A DNA stretch of 64,000 bases from an uncultured Duncaniella sp. (GCA_910589485.1 CAJUSW010000014.1:4982-68981); one strand, 5' to 3'; numbered from the stretch's first letter, positions 39,572 to 48,948 are shown. Notes: generated by a model from the sequence alone, not told the origin. Numbers and translations are program-made.

Positions 39572-41080
39572 TTATCCGCAATGGAAATATTCCTTTACGA
39601 GAGTCTTCACCTCCTCGGGATTGTTTTTAAGGAAAGCAGCAAGATCGCGGTCATCAAATGCGCGCAGCTTGGCTATCGTTGCGTCGATCATCGCGGGAGC
39701 AAACACGCCACGGGCCTCGAACATCGAGCGCATCTCCTCAAGCTTGTCGGCCGACTCCACACAACAAGTCGGGAGTGTGGTCAGCGAGGCAAGTTTCTTG
39801 GCATTGGCGGCTGCATGGATGTTTACGTCCACATAGGTATCCTCGGCCACTTTCAGCGCATCGTCCATCTCGAAGCCGATGCGGGCGGCCACGCAAAGCG
39901 AAGCGATGAGAGTATAGACATCGGCCGAGCAGTCGGGCGAACGCATCTCGAATGTCTGCTTTCCGTAGGTCTCGATCTCGCAAGGCGAGTTGGGATTGGT
40001 CTGTACGCACATATCCTTTCCGGAAGTCCATCCGAGGGGAACACGCACCAGTACCGAGCGGTTTCTGTCGCCCCAGCACACAGCGGTGGGAGCCTCCTGA
40101 TGTGGCACAAGGCGCAGATAGGAGGTGGGATTGCAGTTGCCGAAAGCAGTGATGGCGGGTGCCATCTTCATGAGTCCGGCTATGGCTCGCTTGGCATCGT
40201 CGCTGAGAGTGCGTTCGGCGGTCTGTGTCACGTTCTTGCCGTCCTTCATTAGGCGCATGTGGATATGGAATCCTGATCCGGCCTTTCCTACCGAGATCTT
40301 GGGCGCAAACGTCACTTCAAGATCGCGCTGTGCGGCGAGATTGCGTATCACCCATTTGGCAAGCATCAACTGGTCGGCGGCGCTGAGTGCGGGACCGGGC
40401 AGGAACTCTATCTCGTTCTGCTCGTAGATCATGCCTCCGAGGGTAAAGTTGCCCACTTCGGAGTGGCCATACTTGATCTCTCCGCCTATCGAGGCGATGG
40501 TGTGCATGGCCTGGACGCGGAAGTCATTGAACTTGGCAAACGGGGCCGATTCATGATAGCCTTTCTGGTCGGTGGCGGGGAACGATCCGGGATCGGCGGC
40601 GATCACATAATATTCCAGCTCGCCCATGCACTCGAAGTCCATGCCGGTGACCTCCTTGAACTCCTTGCACGCTCTGGCGAGAACGCCACGCGAATCACTG
40701 TCCATGGGGTTGCCGTCCTTGTCGAAGAAGTTGCAAAGCATGGTGAGTGTGGGGATGGGGGCAAACGGATCAATAAACGCGGTGGAATAGCGCGGGATCA
40801 CGTAGAGGTCACTGCGCGAGGCCTCGATGAAGGGGAAGAGGCTCGAACCGTCAACACGCTCACCTGTGGAGAGCACCGTCTCGAGATATTCGAGCGAGTT
40901 CACCACAAAGTTGAGAGTCTTGAGTCGACCGTCGGCGGCGGGATACATGAAGTTGACCATCTCGATACCGTTGTCGCGGATATATCCGATGATCTCCTTG
41001 CGGGTCCACCCTGAGGGGTCGCCCATGGCGCGGACGAGCGGATTACGGCTCATCGCATATTTGTTCGTTGTTGATTCCAT
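39572..41080 (-). CDS. glnA: Glutamine synthetase (type I-like)
   Basis: 502 residues from ATG 41080 (MESTTNKYAMSRNPLV); the upstream reading from 41113 would overlap the previous gene and is not chosen. Glutamine-synthetase motifs: metal and glutamate sites in ECMGELEYYVI, GSGFHIHMRL and the ATP/glutamate segment PHQEAPTAVCWGDRNRSVLVR. Makes glutamine from glutamate and ammonia. It is smaller than the GSIII enzymes (about 730 residues) also common in Bacteroidales. Co-transcribed with the YhcH-family gene (19-base gap). Confidence 0.93.
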   Translation of the reverse strand: MESTTNKYAMSRNPLVRAMGDPSGWTRKEIIGYIRDNGIEMVNFMYPAADGRLKTLNFVVNSLEYLETVLSTGERVDGSSLFPFIEASRSDLYVIPRYSTAFIDPFAPIPTLTMLCNFFDKDGNPMDSDSRGVLARACKEFKEVTGMDFECMGELEYYVIAADPGSFPATDQKGYHESAPFAKFNDFRVQAMHTIASIGGEIKYGHSEVGNFTLGGMIYEQNEIEFLPGPALSAADQLMLAKWVIRNLAAQRDLEVTFAPKISVGKAGSGFHIHMRLMKDGKNVTQTAERTLSDDAKRAIAGLMKMAPAITAFGNCNPTSYLRLVPHQEAPTAVCWGDRNRSVLVRVPLGWTSGKDMCVQTNPNSPCEIETYGKQTFEMRSPDCSADVYTLIASLCVAARIGFEMDDALKVAEDTYVDVNIHAAANAKKLASLTTLPTCCVESADKLEEMRSMFEARGVFAPAMIDATIAKLRAFDDRDLAAFLKNNPEEVKTLVKEYFHCG

Positions 41081-41099
41081 TATATGAGAAGGGAGTGTT

Positions 41100-41660
41100 T
41101 TAGAGTTTGGCATATTCGATCTTGCCTACAGCCTTGCGGGCAGGCTTGGCGGGCTCGTTGATGGCCACCGACGGCTGATGCAGCTCACCGGGGAAATAGA
41201 GGAAGAAACGGTCACGACCGGCGGCTACGTATGACACCTCCTCCTCGGGTGTGAAGAATGTGCGGTCCTTCACGGGATCATATTCCTGGGTGGGGGTAAC
41301 ACGGCCCACGGGCACACCGTACAGCTCGTTGTCGGCTCCGTCAAATGTGTACTGGAGGTCGATGAATTTATTATGAGACTCGGTGCGGGTGCTCTCCGCA
41401 TTCTTGGGGGTATATTCCATGATGTTGACCCACAGACGGTCCTCTACAAGCACATGCTTGCCCAAGGGGAGATTGTCGATATCGGCCTCGGCAAGAAATG
41501 CGAACAGCTTGTCCCACAGGTCCTTGTTAGCGGCATATTGCTCGGCAAACTCTACTGCGTTGACTGTGGCGTCGGCATTGACATTCCATCCATTGGCCCA
41601 TACACGGCTATCGACCCAGGCCTGGGCCTCTTCGGGGGTAAATTTATTTTCGTTTGACAT
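41100..41660 (-). CDS. YhcH/YjgK/YiaL family protein
   Basis: 186 residues with the family's cupin-like core: AFLAEADIDNLPLGKHVL, the SHNKFIDLQYTFDGAD segment and FLYFPGELHQPSVA with its conserved HxP. Often tied to sialic acid or sugar-acid metabolism and thought to be an anomerase or isomerase; the role beside glutamine synthetase is not evident. The -7 element at 41700-41707 drives it. Confidence 0.9.
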   Translation of the reverse strand: MSNENKFTPEEAQAWVDSRVWANGWNVNADATVNAVEFAEQYAANKDLWDKLFAFLAEADIDNLPLGKHVLVEDRLWVNIMEYTPKNAESTRTESHNKFIDLQYTFDGADNELYGVPVGRVTPTQEYDPVKDRTFFTPEEEVSYVAAGRDRFFLYFPGELHQPSVAINEPAKPARKAVGKIEYAKL

Positions 41661-41699
41661 GATAATGATATTAAGAAATACTTAATTGATGATTCTATG

Positions 41700-41707
41700 C
41701 AAATTTA
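41700..41707 (-). promoter_or_regulatory. -7 promoter element for the YhcH/glnA operon
   Basis: TAAATTTG on the minus strand, 39 bases before ATG 41660. Confidence 0.6.
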
Positions 41708-42119
41708 CTCAACTTTCTCTAAAGATAGGTAGGATTCATCAACTTTTTCTCACCCGTAAGTCTTAAACAATGTCAAAAAGATGGAAATAAAAATACATTA
41801 CACAATATGAATTGGCTCCTGCCCTCACGGGTGGGAGTCATTCGTTTTTTTAGTGTTGTAGCAGTATGTCAAGGGGCTCTTGCCGAGCGTTTATTTCAAC
41901 CCTGGCGGGTTGAAAGTTAATAAGGCTATGAGGTTATTTTATTCAGTGGAGCTGAAGGTTATGGGATTAGGAGGTGATGGGGTTATAGGGAGGTTTATTT
42001 TTGCTATGAATACCATTTTTTATGCCTTGACCTTGTATTCCATTTCCTTTATTCCTTTTCCTCTTTTGTGTAACCTTATTGCTGGTTCCTTGCGGGAACG
42101 GCGGAGGTCGGCGCTCCGC
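41708..42119. other. Non-coding stretch between the YhcH gene and the unknown membrane-protein gene
   Basis: I see no convincing gene. It contains a short hairpin (TTTCAACCC at 41894-41902 with GGGTTGAAA at 41907-41915) and T-rich sequence downstream of the gene at 42120. The plus-strand frame across 41880-42371 is an antisense shadow. Confidence 0.5.
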
Positions 42120-42884
42120 TTAGATGGGTATGGGTGGACGGGGGATTGGTGCATCGTCTGCCGGATGGCCTTGCGGGCCCTCGCGGGTGGGCAGGCTCCA
42201 GCGGAGGATGGACGTTGGGTCGGTGAGGACGAGTATGGCGGTCTCGACCGGGGGCTCGGGTTTCGGGGGCCTCTGTGTGGTGTGGCCCTGCATGCCGAGG
42301 TAGAAGAAGGCGGGAATCTGTTCCCTGTCGACGTTTATGTGTATGACAAGGAAGCCTATGCCGCACAATAATGGGAATAGTGCGGAGCAGAGGCTGAGGA
42401 ATTTCCCGGGGTCGGGTTGCATGGGGGAGTAGCCTTTGTATTCCTGTGCGTTGAGCAGGAGCATGAAGGCGGGGGAGGTGCCGCGGACGCTGTCGGGGCG
42501 GGAGTAGGAGGCGTAACGGATGCGTTTGTGCAGGGTTTTGACCTGACGGCGGGTGTAGCCGGTGTATTCAGGATACATTTTGCCGAATTCTCTATCTTTT
42601 CCTTCTTTGGAGAGGTAGAGGAGTGCGGTTGCGCCCTCGGGGGAGGTTGCGAGGCGGTAGTCGAGATATGAGCGGAGGAGTTCGGTTGAGTCGTAGCCTT
42701 TGGGGTCTACGATTACGATCGGGCGCGGGCGGTTTAGGCGACGGGCGCGTTCGAGCCGGGATATGACGTTTTTCTCGACGGGGGTTAGTTCCCGGCCGAG
42801 AAAGCGTGAGAATGGGTGACACCAGATGTCGGGTCGCCGGATTCGTTTTGTCAGGTGGGTTACCTTGTGGCTCGTTGGTTTCAT
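42120..42884 (-). CDS. Unrecognised basic protein with one hydrophobic segment, copy 1 of a duplicated family
   Basis: 254 residues. The N-terminal 150 residues are strongly basic (HKVTHLTKRIRRPDIW, RARRLNRPRP, YTRRQVKTLHKRIRYASYSRP) and may bind nucleic acid. A hydrophobic stretch follows near 162-182 (SLCSALFPLLCGIGFLVIHI), then a Pro-rich tail. I do not recognise the family. A second copy at 63474 on the opposite strand is about 95% identical over the 175 shared residues, and the similarity continues through the promoter. The -7 element is only 8 bases from the ATG, with no Shine-Dalgarno sequence. Codons are GC-rich, unlike the AT-rich genes that follow on the same strand. Confidence 0.75.
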   Translation of the reverse strand: MKPTSHKVTHLTKRIRRPDIWCHPFSRFLGRELTPVEKNVISRLERARRLNRPRPIVIVDPKGYDSTELLRSYLDYRLATSPEGATALLYLSKEGKDREFGKMYPEYTGYTRRQVKTLHKRIRYASYSRPDSVRGTSPAFMLLLNAQEYKGYSPMQPDPGKFLSLCSALFPLLCGIGFLVIHINVDREQIPAFFYLGMQGHTTQRPPKPEPPVETAILVLTDPTSILRWSLPTREGPQGHPADDAPIPRPPIPI

Positions 42885-42892
42885 ATCAACGG

Positions 42893-42900
42893 CAAAGGTA
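42893..42900 (-). promoter_or_regulatory. -7 element abutting the ATG (leaderless-type promoter), copy 1
   Basis: TACCTTTG on the minus strand ends 8 bases before ATG 42884. Transcription would begin at or within a few bases of the start codon. Confidence 0.55.
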
Positions 42901-43116
42901 GGATGATTTTACCGGGGATATGGTGCGATAATGTCGCGTTGATTATGCCTAATATTTCAAAGAGCTCTTTGACTGCGAAGCATCCGCCTCACGACCTTTG
43001 TACCAATCATCAACACACTGTCGCTCCAAGATGCGAAACGTCTCAGATTTTATAATTATTGCAAAGTCTTTTAATACCCAGCAAAAACACAACTCGAAAA
43101 TTCACTATGAAAAATT

Positions 43117-44214
43117 CTATATGTCAATCATTTCTGCCAGTTGTTTAGCAGCTTTCAGCTCGTAGTAATCTAATTTTGAGAGGGTCTCAAGCGGTTTTTG
43201 TAGCAGGGTATTCAATTTATATCTGGCAACAGCTGAAAATTCAGCCATGATAAATTTACACAAATTTTTATCCCTATTCCCTATTGCCCCCCGTTCTATT
43301 AGATTCTTACCAGGACACTTTTTGCATAAATTTCTGACACAACATTTAATACAGTCCTTATCCGAATAGAATTGCTTGTCGGCTCTTAAATCCGTATATT
43401 TAACACTGTCCCATAGGGCCTTGTCCATTGATATCGGAGCAAACATATGGCATGGATATTTTTTACCCTCAGGGCTATAGGCGCATGTGGAATATCCTGC
43501 ACCGCAGTATCCTTCACGCATTTCTTCCAATAAGACTGGGCGAAGATAAAGTTGGAACATTTCTATCGGTTCCTTATCAGGATTTTTACTGTAGTAATCG
43601 ACAAGATGACGGAGCTCTCTTCTGTAAATATCAAGGTCTGAATCATCCCATTCCAATCCACGAGCCAGTGATGGTGCCACTCTAAGGCCAAGTTCATTTA
43701 GATATAGCACACCTTCAAACAAAGACCCTAATGTCTCCTTGGAGACAGTCATCTTAGCTGTAGCCCTATTTGGCCATATCTTGGCAAATAATTTTGCAGT
43801 CTCAACAGGCATCTTTTCTCCCCGATTGGCGTAATGCATTTGGGGCGTCCCATCCAAACTAATATGAGAGAAAAAACGGTTGCTATTCCTTTGTAACCAT
43901 CCAGCTATTGTATCATCAATCAATGTACCGTTTGTAATACAACTGAAATGCAAATTCCTATCGGGATGCCTTTCCCATAGGGTTTCGCAAAATCGTGGAA
44001 TTAAATCAAATGCCAAGAATGGTTCTCCTCCGAAAATATCAAATACTACATCTTCATTCGGATGGTCCGACAATTCTTTTTCCGCAATTTCAAGAGCATC
44101 CTCCAACGACATTTTGCAGGATGATTTGAATTGTTCATAACAATACTTGCAGTGCAGATTACAAGAATCTGTCACCACAAGTATTACTGTGTAACGTTTG
44201 TGAGAAACAGTCAT
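43117..44214 (-). CDS. Radical SAM/SPASM peptide-modifying enzyme
   Basis: 365 residues. The radical SAM cluster motif C18-x3-C22-x2-C25 (DSCNLHCKYCYEQF) is followed by GGEPFLAFD, the SAM-binding GGEP motif. The C-terminal SPASM region carries Cys in CGAGYSTCAYSPEGKKYPC, CIKCCVRNLCKKCPGKN and NLCKF, enough for two auxiliary [4Fe-4S] clusters. Related to sulfatase maturases and peptide thioether/carbon-carbon crosslinking enzymes. It starts 9 bases after a 48-residue Cys-containing peptide gene, the classic arrangement of RiPP maturase and precursor. AT-rich. Confidence 0.9.
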   Translation of the reverse strand: MTVSHKRYTVILVVTDSCNLHCKYCYEQFKSSCKMSLEDALEIAEKELSDHPNEDVVFDIFGGEPFLAFDLIPRFCETLWERHPDRNLHFSCITNGTLIDDTIAGWLQRNSNRFFSHISLDGTPQMHYANRGEKMPVETAKLFAKIWPNRATAKMTVSKETLGSLFEGVLYLNELGLRVAPSLARGLEWDDSDLDIYRRELRHLVDYYSKNPDKEPIEMFQLYLRPVLLEEMREGYCGAGYSTCAYSPEGKKYPCHMFAPISMDKALWDSVKYTDLRADKQFYSDKDCIKCCVRNLCKKCPGKNLIERGAIGNRDKNLCKFIMAEFSAVARYKLNTLLQKPLETLSKLDYYELKAAKQLAEMIDI

Positions 44215-44223
44215 TCTATTCCA

Positions 44224-44370
44224 TCAATTACCCATTGCGTTTCCCTTGCACCCCCAAGTACAATCGTCATCATAGATGAATGTGGGGCATCCACCTTCAT
44301 ATTGTACTTCCACTTCAATGCGGCCATACTTCTCTTCAAGATACTTGAGAACTTCGTTGATTTTCTCCAT
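44224..44370 (-). CDS. Candidate modified-peptide (RiPP) precursor
   Basis: 48 residues from ATG 44370; a GTG start at 44412 would add 14 residues. A charged, helix-like leader (MEKINEVLKYLEEKYGRIEV) leads to a Gly-Gly at 26-27 and then a short core with three cysteines, C28, C37 and C41, an acidic DDD and a Gly/Asn tail (CKGNAMGN). The position directly before a radical SAM/SPASM gene and after a predicted protease gene suggests leader-guided modification followed by cleavage, possibly after Gly27. I do not recognise the family; it could also be a small regulatory protein. Confidence 0.65.
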   Translation of the reverse strand: MEKINEVLKYLEEKYGRIEVEVQYEGGCPTFIYDDDCTWGCKGNAMGN

Positions 44371-44479
44371 AACTTTACCATTGTGGTTGTGCCTGAGACT
44401 TACAACAGACACTTATAAGCAATTGATGATTATAAGTCTAAAACTTTATCTTTAATAAAGTCAACCATCATTTTAAATA

Positions 44480-46135
44480 TTATTCCGAGTTCGTAACTCC
44501 TCTTACATTGTGTCCGCTGTATCGACTGGACGCAATGTGAATATTTGGATTGCCATCGTTGTATATGGCTTGCATAAACCATGAAAACGGAGACCCACTA
44601 TCTCTATTGGCTGACCATAATATTCCACACTCACCTTTGCCCATATGTGCACCTTCGAATATCCAGCCACCTGCGGGAATAAACAATTTATTACCATTGA
44701 CTCTGCTTGTAAGCAAAGCGCCGTCGACTCCAATACCTTCTTCCCATTTTATGTTACAGTTGTTTATCAGATAGTTGAAGTCAGAAGTCGTTGGCATCCT
44801 GACCATGTTCCCTGATTTTTGCCATGCAACATCATACTTTGAATGGGCTATATTCCCCGGGTACCGAATATCATTTTTCATCTCCAAATTATCATTGTAA
44901 CTATAATCATGTTTAGTGGATGTTTCACCCCATGAATAATAGTCACCGACATCATATGGCGATTGCGCTCCTATGTTACAGCAAGACCACCTTGTGCCAT
45001 TGCCCATGTCAATAAGATGAGGGTGATCACCGGCAGGGCATATGTGTGCATAACAATAGTTGTTGACATATTTGTTCGCGAATATGTACTTCATTGTCGC
45101 ATTTACTATCTGATTCTCCGCTTCATGCTCAAACTTGTATTTTTGGGGAATATCATCAATGGCTTCCTGAATTGAATAATCATCACATAATTTCCTCAAA
45201 AAGTGGTCAGCCGCACAGATTCCGACAGAAGCTTTGGAATCATAACCCACATATCCGATTGCACCTTTATCTATAAATTTTTTAGCTAACTTGTCATTAT
45301 TTTTAAGACTCTCACATGCTGTTACGAAGAGAAATGTATTATGTTGACTTAAATCAAAATTCATTTTTTGCACCCAATCTTCATTGCATGCATAATATGT
45401 AACAGCATATAATTTTCCGTTACGAACCTCTGTCACAGTACCAAATTCGTCCGACCGTCCTAATTTGACGGATTTTTCGACACCTGACAATAAATAATGA
45501 TGTGAATCACTGTACACACCGTGAGTGTGTAATAGGCATATGTCGTATTTGTCAAGGTCTCCCATGCTATAGTTCGAGCCTTTCTCAATGACTTCAAAAC
45601 CTTGTTCTGTAAGGTACTTGCTAAGTCTATTGATTGTATTCTTTGTCCAAATACGATTAGCATCTTTTATCGTTTGATTGAATATCAACACTTTAACTTT
45701 TTCTCCATCTTTCCTCTGAGATGTATGAGAAAGAGGATATTTTGAACTGCTTAATCTTGATTGAGAGAATGTGACTGATTGGCTTTCACCATCATTGATT
45801 ATATCTGCATCTTCAATCTTCTCTTTAGGAGTGAACAACCAATGCCAACCGCTCCCATCATCTGTAATTATATGAAGAGCAGAATCATCTATATATGCAT
45901 CTTTTATGTATTTAAGTTGCTTTATTTGATTTATATATTGGCCTAATTGGGAGGGTGATTCAGCATGTAGATAGTCATCTTCGATTAGAGAAACCACAGT
46001 TTCCCAATTCTCATTTAAAATGTCTGTAATTTCTGCATCGGTTAATTCCGTCTGAATCTCATTGTCCGTGTCATTTGAAGAACAACTTAATGATATTACA
46101 AATATAAATATAAAAGTTAGATATTTGTTTTTCAT
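44480..46135 (-). CDS. Lipoprotein with caspase/CHAT-like protease domain and FISUMP domain
   Basis: 551 residues from ATG 46135, with lipobox Cys18 (FVISLSC); a longer reading from 46261 runs through the promoter. Residues about 147-330 look like a caspase-fold peptidase: the VKVLIFN strand, a His-Gly dyad H205-G206 in LLHTHGVY, and Cys274 in FLFVTACES, as in CHAT, clostripain and gingipain proteases. Residues about 370-551 are a FISUMP-type surface domain (RWSCCNIGAQSPYDVGDYYSWGE, NVRGV end). Exported to the outer envelope. Being first of the putative operon it could cleave the peptide's leader, but a cytosolic precursor would first have to be exported. AT-rich. Confidence 0.8.
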   Translation of the reverse strand: MKNKYLTFIFIFVISLSCSSNDTDNEIQTELTDAEITDILNENWETVVSLIEDDYLHAESPSQLGQYINQIKQLKYIKDAYIDDSALHIITDDGSGWHWLFTPKEKIEDADIINDGESQSVTFSQSRLSSSKYPLSHTSQRKDGEKVKVLIFNQTIKDANRIWTKNTINRLSKYLTEQGFEVIEKGSNYSMGDLDKYDICLLHTHGVYSDSHHYLLSGVEKSVKLGRSDEFGTVTEVRNGKLYAVTYYACNEDWVQKMNFDLSQHNTFLFVTACESLKNNDKLAKKFIDKGAIGYVGYDSKASVGICAADHFLRKLCDDYSIQEAIDDIPQKYKFEHEAENQIVNATMKYIFANKYVNNYCYAHICPAGDHPHLIDMGNGTRWSCCNIGAQSPYDVGDYYSWGETSTKHDYSYNDNLEMKNDIRYPGNIAHSKYDVAWQKSGNMVRMPTTSDFNYLINNCNIKWEEGIGVDGALLTSRVNGNKLFIPAGGWIFEGAHMGKGECGILWSANRDSGSPFSWFMQAIYNDGNPNIHIASSRYSGHNVRGVTNSE

Positions 46136-46167
46136 GAATAGATGAATTAAAAAGAAACAATATGCAA

Positions 46168-46175
46168 CAAAATTA
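46168..46175 (-). promoter_or_regulatory. -7 promoter element for the peptide-modification locus
   Basis: TAATTTTG on the minus strand, 32 bases before ATG 46135. Its position inside the 46136-46261 extension supports the shorter start of the lipoprotein gene. Confidence 0.55.
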
Positions 46176-46375
46176 AACAATAACCCATAATTGGCCACCA
46201 CCCAAAGGTTAAACTTTATTAATTCAAGTCGATTCAGCATAAGATCGTATGGCTCATTCATTTAAAATTAAGGGACAGGCTGTTTTTATTAGATGTTTAC
46301 TTCTTTAAATGAAAGAGCCCTGTTTATCTGGGGGGATAATGTTGTTTAGTTCATGCAGAATTGGTATTTTTTTAT

Positions 46376-46383
46376 TAATTTTG
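46376..46383 (+). promoter_or_regulatory. -7 promoter element for GH28 paralog 2
   Basis: TAATTTTG, 22 bases before ATG 46406. Confidence 0.6.
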
Positions 46384-46405
46384 TAAAAATATTAAAGTAC
46401 GTACC

Positions 46406-47974
46406 ATGAGATTTCCTATGTTTTTAGCGGCATTGGCTGTGGGTACGAGCCTCAGCATGGCCGCAGTAGATCCCGCCTACGCATCTTATTATGAGAACCT
46501 TCCGTTTGAGATGCCCGAAGTACCCACTCCCGCTATTCCTGAACGGACAGTCGAACTGACCGATTTCGGCGCAGTGTGTGACGGCGTGACCCTCAATACC
46601 GAAGTATTTGCCAAGGCTATCGACCATCTGGCCTCTCTCGGAGGCGGCACTCTCCATGTGCCCGACGGGGTGTGGGTGACCGGCCCGATAGTGATGAAAT
46701 CCAATATCAACCTCAATCTCTCGGAGGGCGCCATCATTTCATTCGCTCCCGATCCCGACCTCTACCCCATGCGTAGGGTCATATACGAGGGCTTCGAGGC
46801 ATGGCGCCGCCAGTCGCCCATCACCGGTACCGATCTTGAGAATGTGGCCATCACCGGCAAAGGCATAATCGACGGCAACGGCAACCAGTGGCGTCCCGTG
46901 AAGAAAACCCAGATGACCAAGGGCGAGTGGGCCAACCTCACTGCCAAGGGTGGCGTGATACTCCCGTCGGACGACACCGAGGAGTGGTATCCCTCCCAGG
47001 CATTCCTCGAAGGAAAGAAGAACGGCAACCGCCGCAAGGAATACACCAAGGAGGAGGCCGATTCCTATAAACAATACCTGCGCCCCGTGATGCTTCACTT
47101 GGTGAAATGCAAGAATGTGATGCTCAAAGGGGTGACTTTCCAGAACTCCCCGGCATGGAACCTCCATCCGCTCATGTGCGAGAATCTGATTCTCGACAGC
47201 CTGAATGTGCGCAACCCCTACTATTCCCACAACGGCGACGGCATGGACATCGAGTCGTGCCGCAACGTGATCATCTGCCGTTCGCTCCTCGATGTGGGCG
47301 ACGATGCCATCTGCATCAAGTCGGGCAAGGATGAGGAAGGACGCAAGCGCGGTATGCCCACCGAGAATGTGATCGTGCGCGACTGCCGTGTGTTCCACGG
47401 CCACGGCGGATTTGTGGTAGGTAGCGAGATGAGCGGCGGTGTCAACAATATATCGGTGGAGAACTGCCAGTTCACCGGCACCGACATAGGTCTCCGCTTC
47501 AAGAGCACCCGCGGACGTGGCGGTGTGGTGAAGAACATCTTCATCAACAACATCAGCATGGTGGACATCACCGCCGATGCCATCACTTTCGACCTCTACT
47601 ACTGGACATTCGGCCAGGGTCCCAAGGAGATTCCCCCGGTTGACGAGACCACTCCCCAGTTCAAGGACATCACCATCGACAACGTTACAGCCCTCAACTC
47701 GGGCAAGGCCCTTAAGTTCAACGGTATCCCCGAAATGCCCATCGAGAATATCACAGTGAGCAACTCGGTGTTCACCGCCCGCGAGGGAGGACTGCTGTCG
47801 GAGTCAAAGAACATCCTTTTCCACAACGTGCTGATACGTCCCGATGCCGGCCCGGCAATGACTATCAACAATGTGTCGGACGCAACTTTCACCCTTTGCC
47901 GTTTCATCTCTCCCGACGGTGAGCAACCTGTAGTCTACACAGGCAAGAACACCGGCATAAAGATGGGAAGATAA
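46406..47974 (+). CDS. GH28 polygalacturonase-like pectinase, paralog 2
   Basis: 522 residues with signal peptide (MRFPMFLAALAVGTSLSMA). The GH28 motifs NGDGMD, VGDDAI, HGHGG and RFKS are intact, and long blocks such as VFHGHGGFVVGSEMSGGV are shared with the GH28 at 31842-33395. It has an insertion relative to that paralog around residues 190-215. It probably cleaves a different position in the same or a related pectin. Ends at a strong terminator. Confidence 0.93.
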   Translation: MRFPMFLAALAVGTSLSMAAVDPAYASYYENLPFEMPEVPTPAIPERTVELTDFGAVCDGVTLNTEVFAKAIDHLASLGGGTLHVPDGVWVTGPIVMKSNINLNLSEGAIISFAPDPDLYPMRRVIYEGFEAWRRQSPITGTDLENVAITGKGIIDGNGNQWRPVKKTQMTKGEWANLTAKGGVILPSDDTEEWYPSQAFLEGKKNGNRRKEYTKEEADSYKQYLRPVMLHLVKCKNVMLKGVTFQNSPAWNLHPLMCENLILDSLNVRNPYYSHNGDGMDIESCRNVIICRSLLDVGDDAICIKSGKDEEGRKRGMPTENVIVRDCRVFHGHGGFVVGSEMSGGVNNISVENCQFTGTDIGLRFKSTRGRGGVVKNIFINNISMVDITADAITFDLYYWTFGQGPKEIPPVDETTPQFKDITIDNVTALNSGKALKFNGIPEMPIENITVSNSVFTAREGGLLSESKNILFHNVLIRPDAGPAMTINNVSDATFTLCRFISPDGEQPVVYTGKNTGIKMGR

Positions 47975-47998
47975 TCCCTGACAGATAAACCAAAAGCA

Positions 47999-48042
47999 AA
48001 TGTCCGGAAGTCAGATCAACCGACTTCCGGACATTGTTTTTT
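47999..48042 (+). terminator. Intrinsic terminator after GH28 paralog 2
   Basis: Perfect 14-bp stem AATGTCCGGAAGTC / GACTTCCGGACATT, loop 9 bases, followed by GTTTTTTA. Convergent with nadC. Confidence 0.92.
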
Positions 48043-48089
48043 ATACGGCCCTAAATACGGATGGGTGCCGTGATGCCGTCAACGGGGGA

Positions 48090-48938
48090 TTATTTCACGG
48101 CCTTGAAGCTCATGTCGAGACCCTTGACGGAGTGGGTGAGCGCGCCGACCGAGATGAAGTCAACGCCACACTCGCCATAATCGCGGAGAGTGTCGAGGGT
48201 GATGCCGCCAGACGACTCAATCTCGGTGCGACCGTTGATAAGCGCCACAGCCTCGCGGGTGCGCTCGGGGGTGAAGTTGTCGAGCATGATACGGTCTACT
48301 CCCGCAGCAAGAGCCTGGTTGATCTCATCGGTGTTGCGCACTTCGAGTTCGATCTTCAGATCCTTGCCGTTGGCCTTGCAATAATCCTTGGCAGCCTGCA
48401 CGGCCTGAGGGATACCTCCGGCGAAATCCACGTGGTTGTCCTTGATGAGAATCATGTCGAACAGACCGATGCGGTGGTTGCAACCGCCACCGATGCGCAC
48501 AGCCTCCTTCTCGAGCATACGCATACCGGGAGTGGTCTTGCGGGTATCGAGCACCTTGGTCTTGAGCCCTTTGAGGCGATCCTGATACTTGGCGGTCTGG
48601 GTAGCGATACCGCTCATGCGCTGCATGATGTTGAGCATTACGCGCTCGGTCTGCAGCAGTGAACGCACCGATCCCTCGACCTCGAAAGCCACGTCGCCGG
48701 GCTTCACATGGGCGCCGTCCTCGATATAGACGGTCATCTTGAGCTCGGGGTCGAATTTCTCAAACACCTTGCGGGCAATCTCTACACCGGCAAGAATTCC
48801 TTCCTCCTTCACGATGAGGCGCTGTGTGCCACGTTCGGTAGCGGGAATGGTGCTGAGAGTGGTGTGGTCGCCGTCGCCCACATCCTCGGCAAAGGCCAGG
48901 GTGAGCAGATCGTCGATAAGTTGGTCCTTGGTTTTCAT
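48090..48938 (-). CDS. nadC: Nicotinate-nucleotide pyrophosphorylase (carboxylating)
   Basis: 282 residues, standard length. Hallmarks: EDVGDGDHTT near the N-terminus, LNIMQRMSGIAT, DTRKTTPGMR, the GGGCNHRIGLFDMILIKDNHV stretch and SSGGITLDT. Converts quinolinate and PRPP to nicotinate mononucleotide in NAD synthesis. nadA and nadB are not nearby. The start codon is only 22 bases from the divergent rlmH start. Confidence 0.97.
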   Translation of the reverse strand: MKTKDQLIDDLLTLAFAEDVGDGDHTTLSTIPATERGTQRLIVKEEGILAGVEIARKVFEKFDPELKMTVYIEDGAHVKPGDVAFEVEGSVRSLLQTERVMLNIMQRMSGIATQTAKYQDRLKGLKTKVLDTRKTTPGMRMLEKEAVRIGGGCNHRIGLFDMILIKDNHVDFAGGIPQAVQAAKDYCKANGKDLKIELEVRNTDEINQALAAGVDRIMLDNFTPERTREAVALINGRTEIESSGGITLDTLRDYGECGVDFISVGALTHSVKGLDMSFKAVK

Positions 48939-48948
48939 TTTTATTTAC

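Noticed and set aside
41880..42371. 163-residue plus-strand frame
   Set aside because: Mostly antisense to the 42120-42884 gene, low-complexity and without recognisable domains.
46136..46261. Longer start for the caspase-like lipoprotein
   Set aside because: The extension covers a -7 promoter element, and the downstream ATG gives a proper lipoprotein signal.
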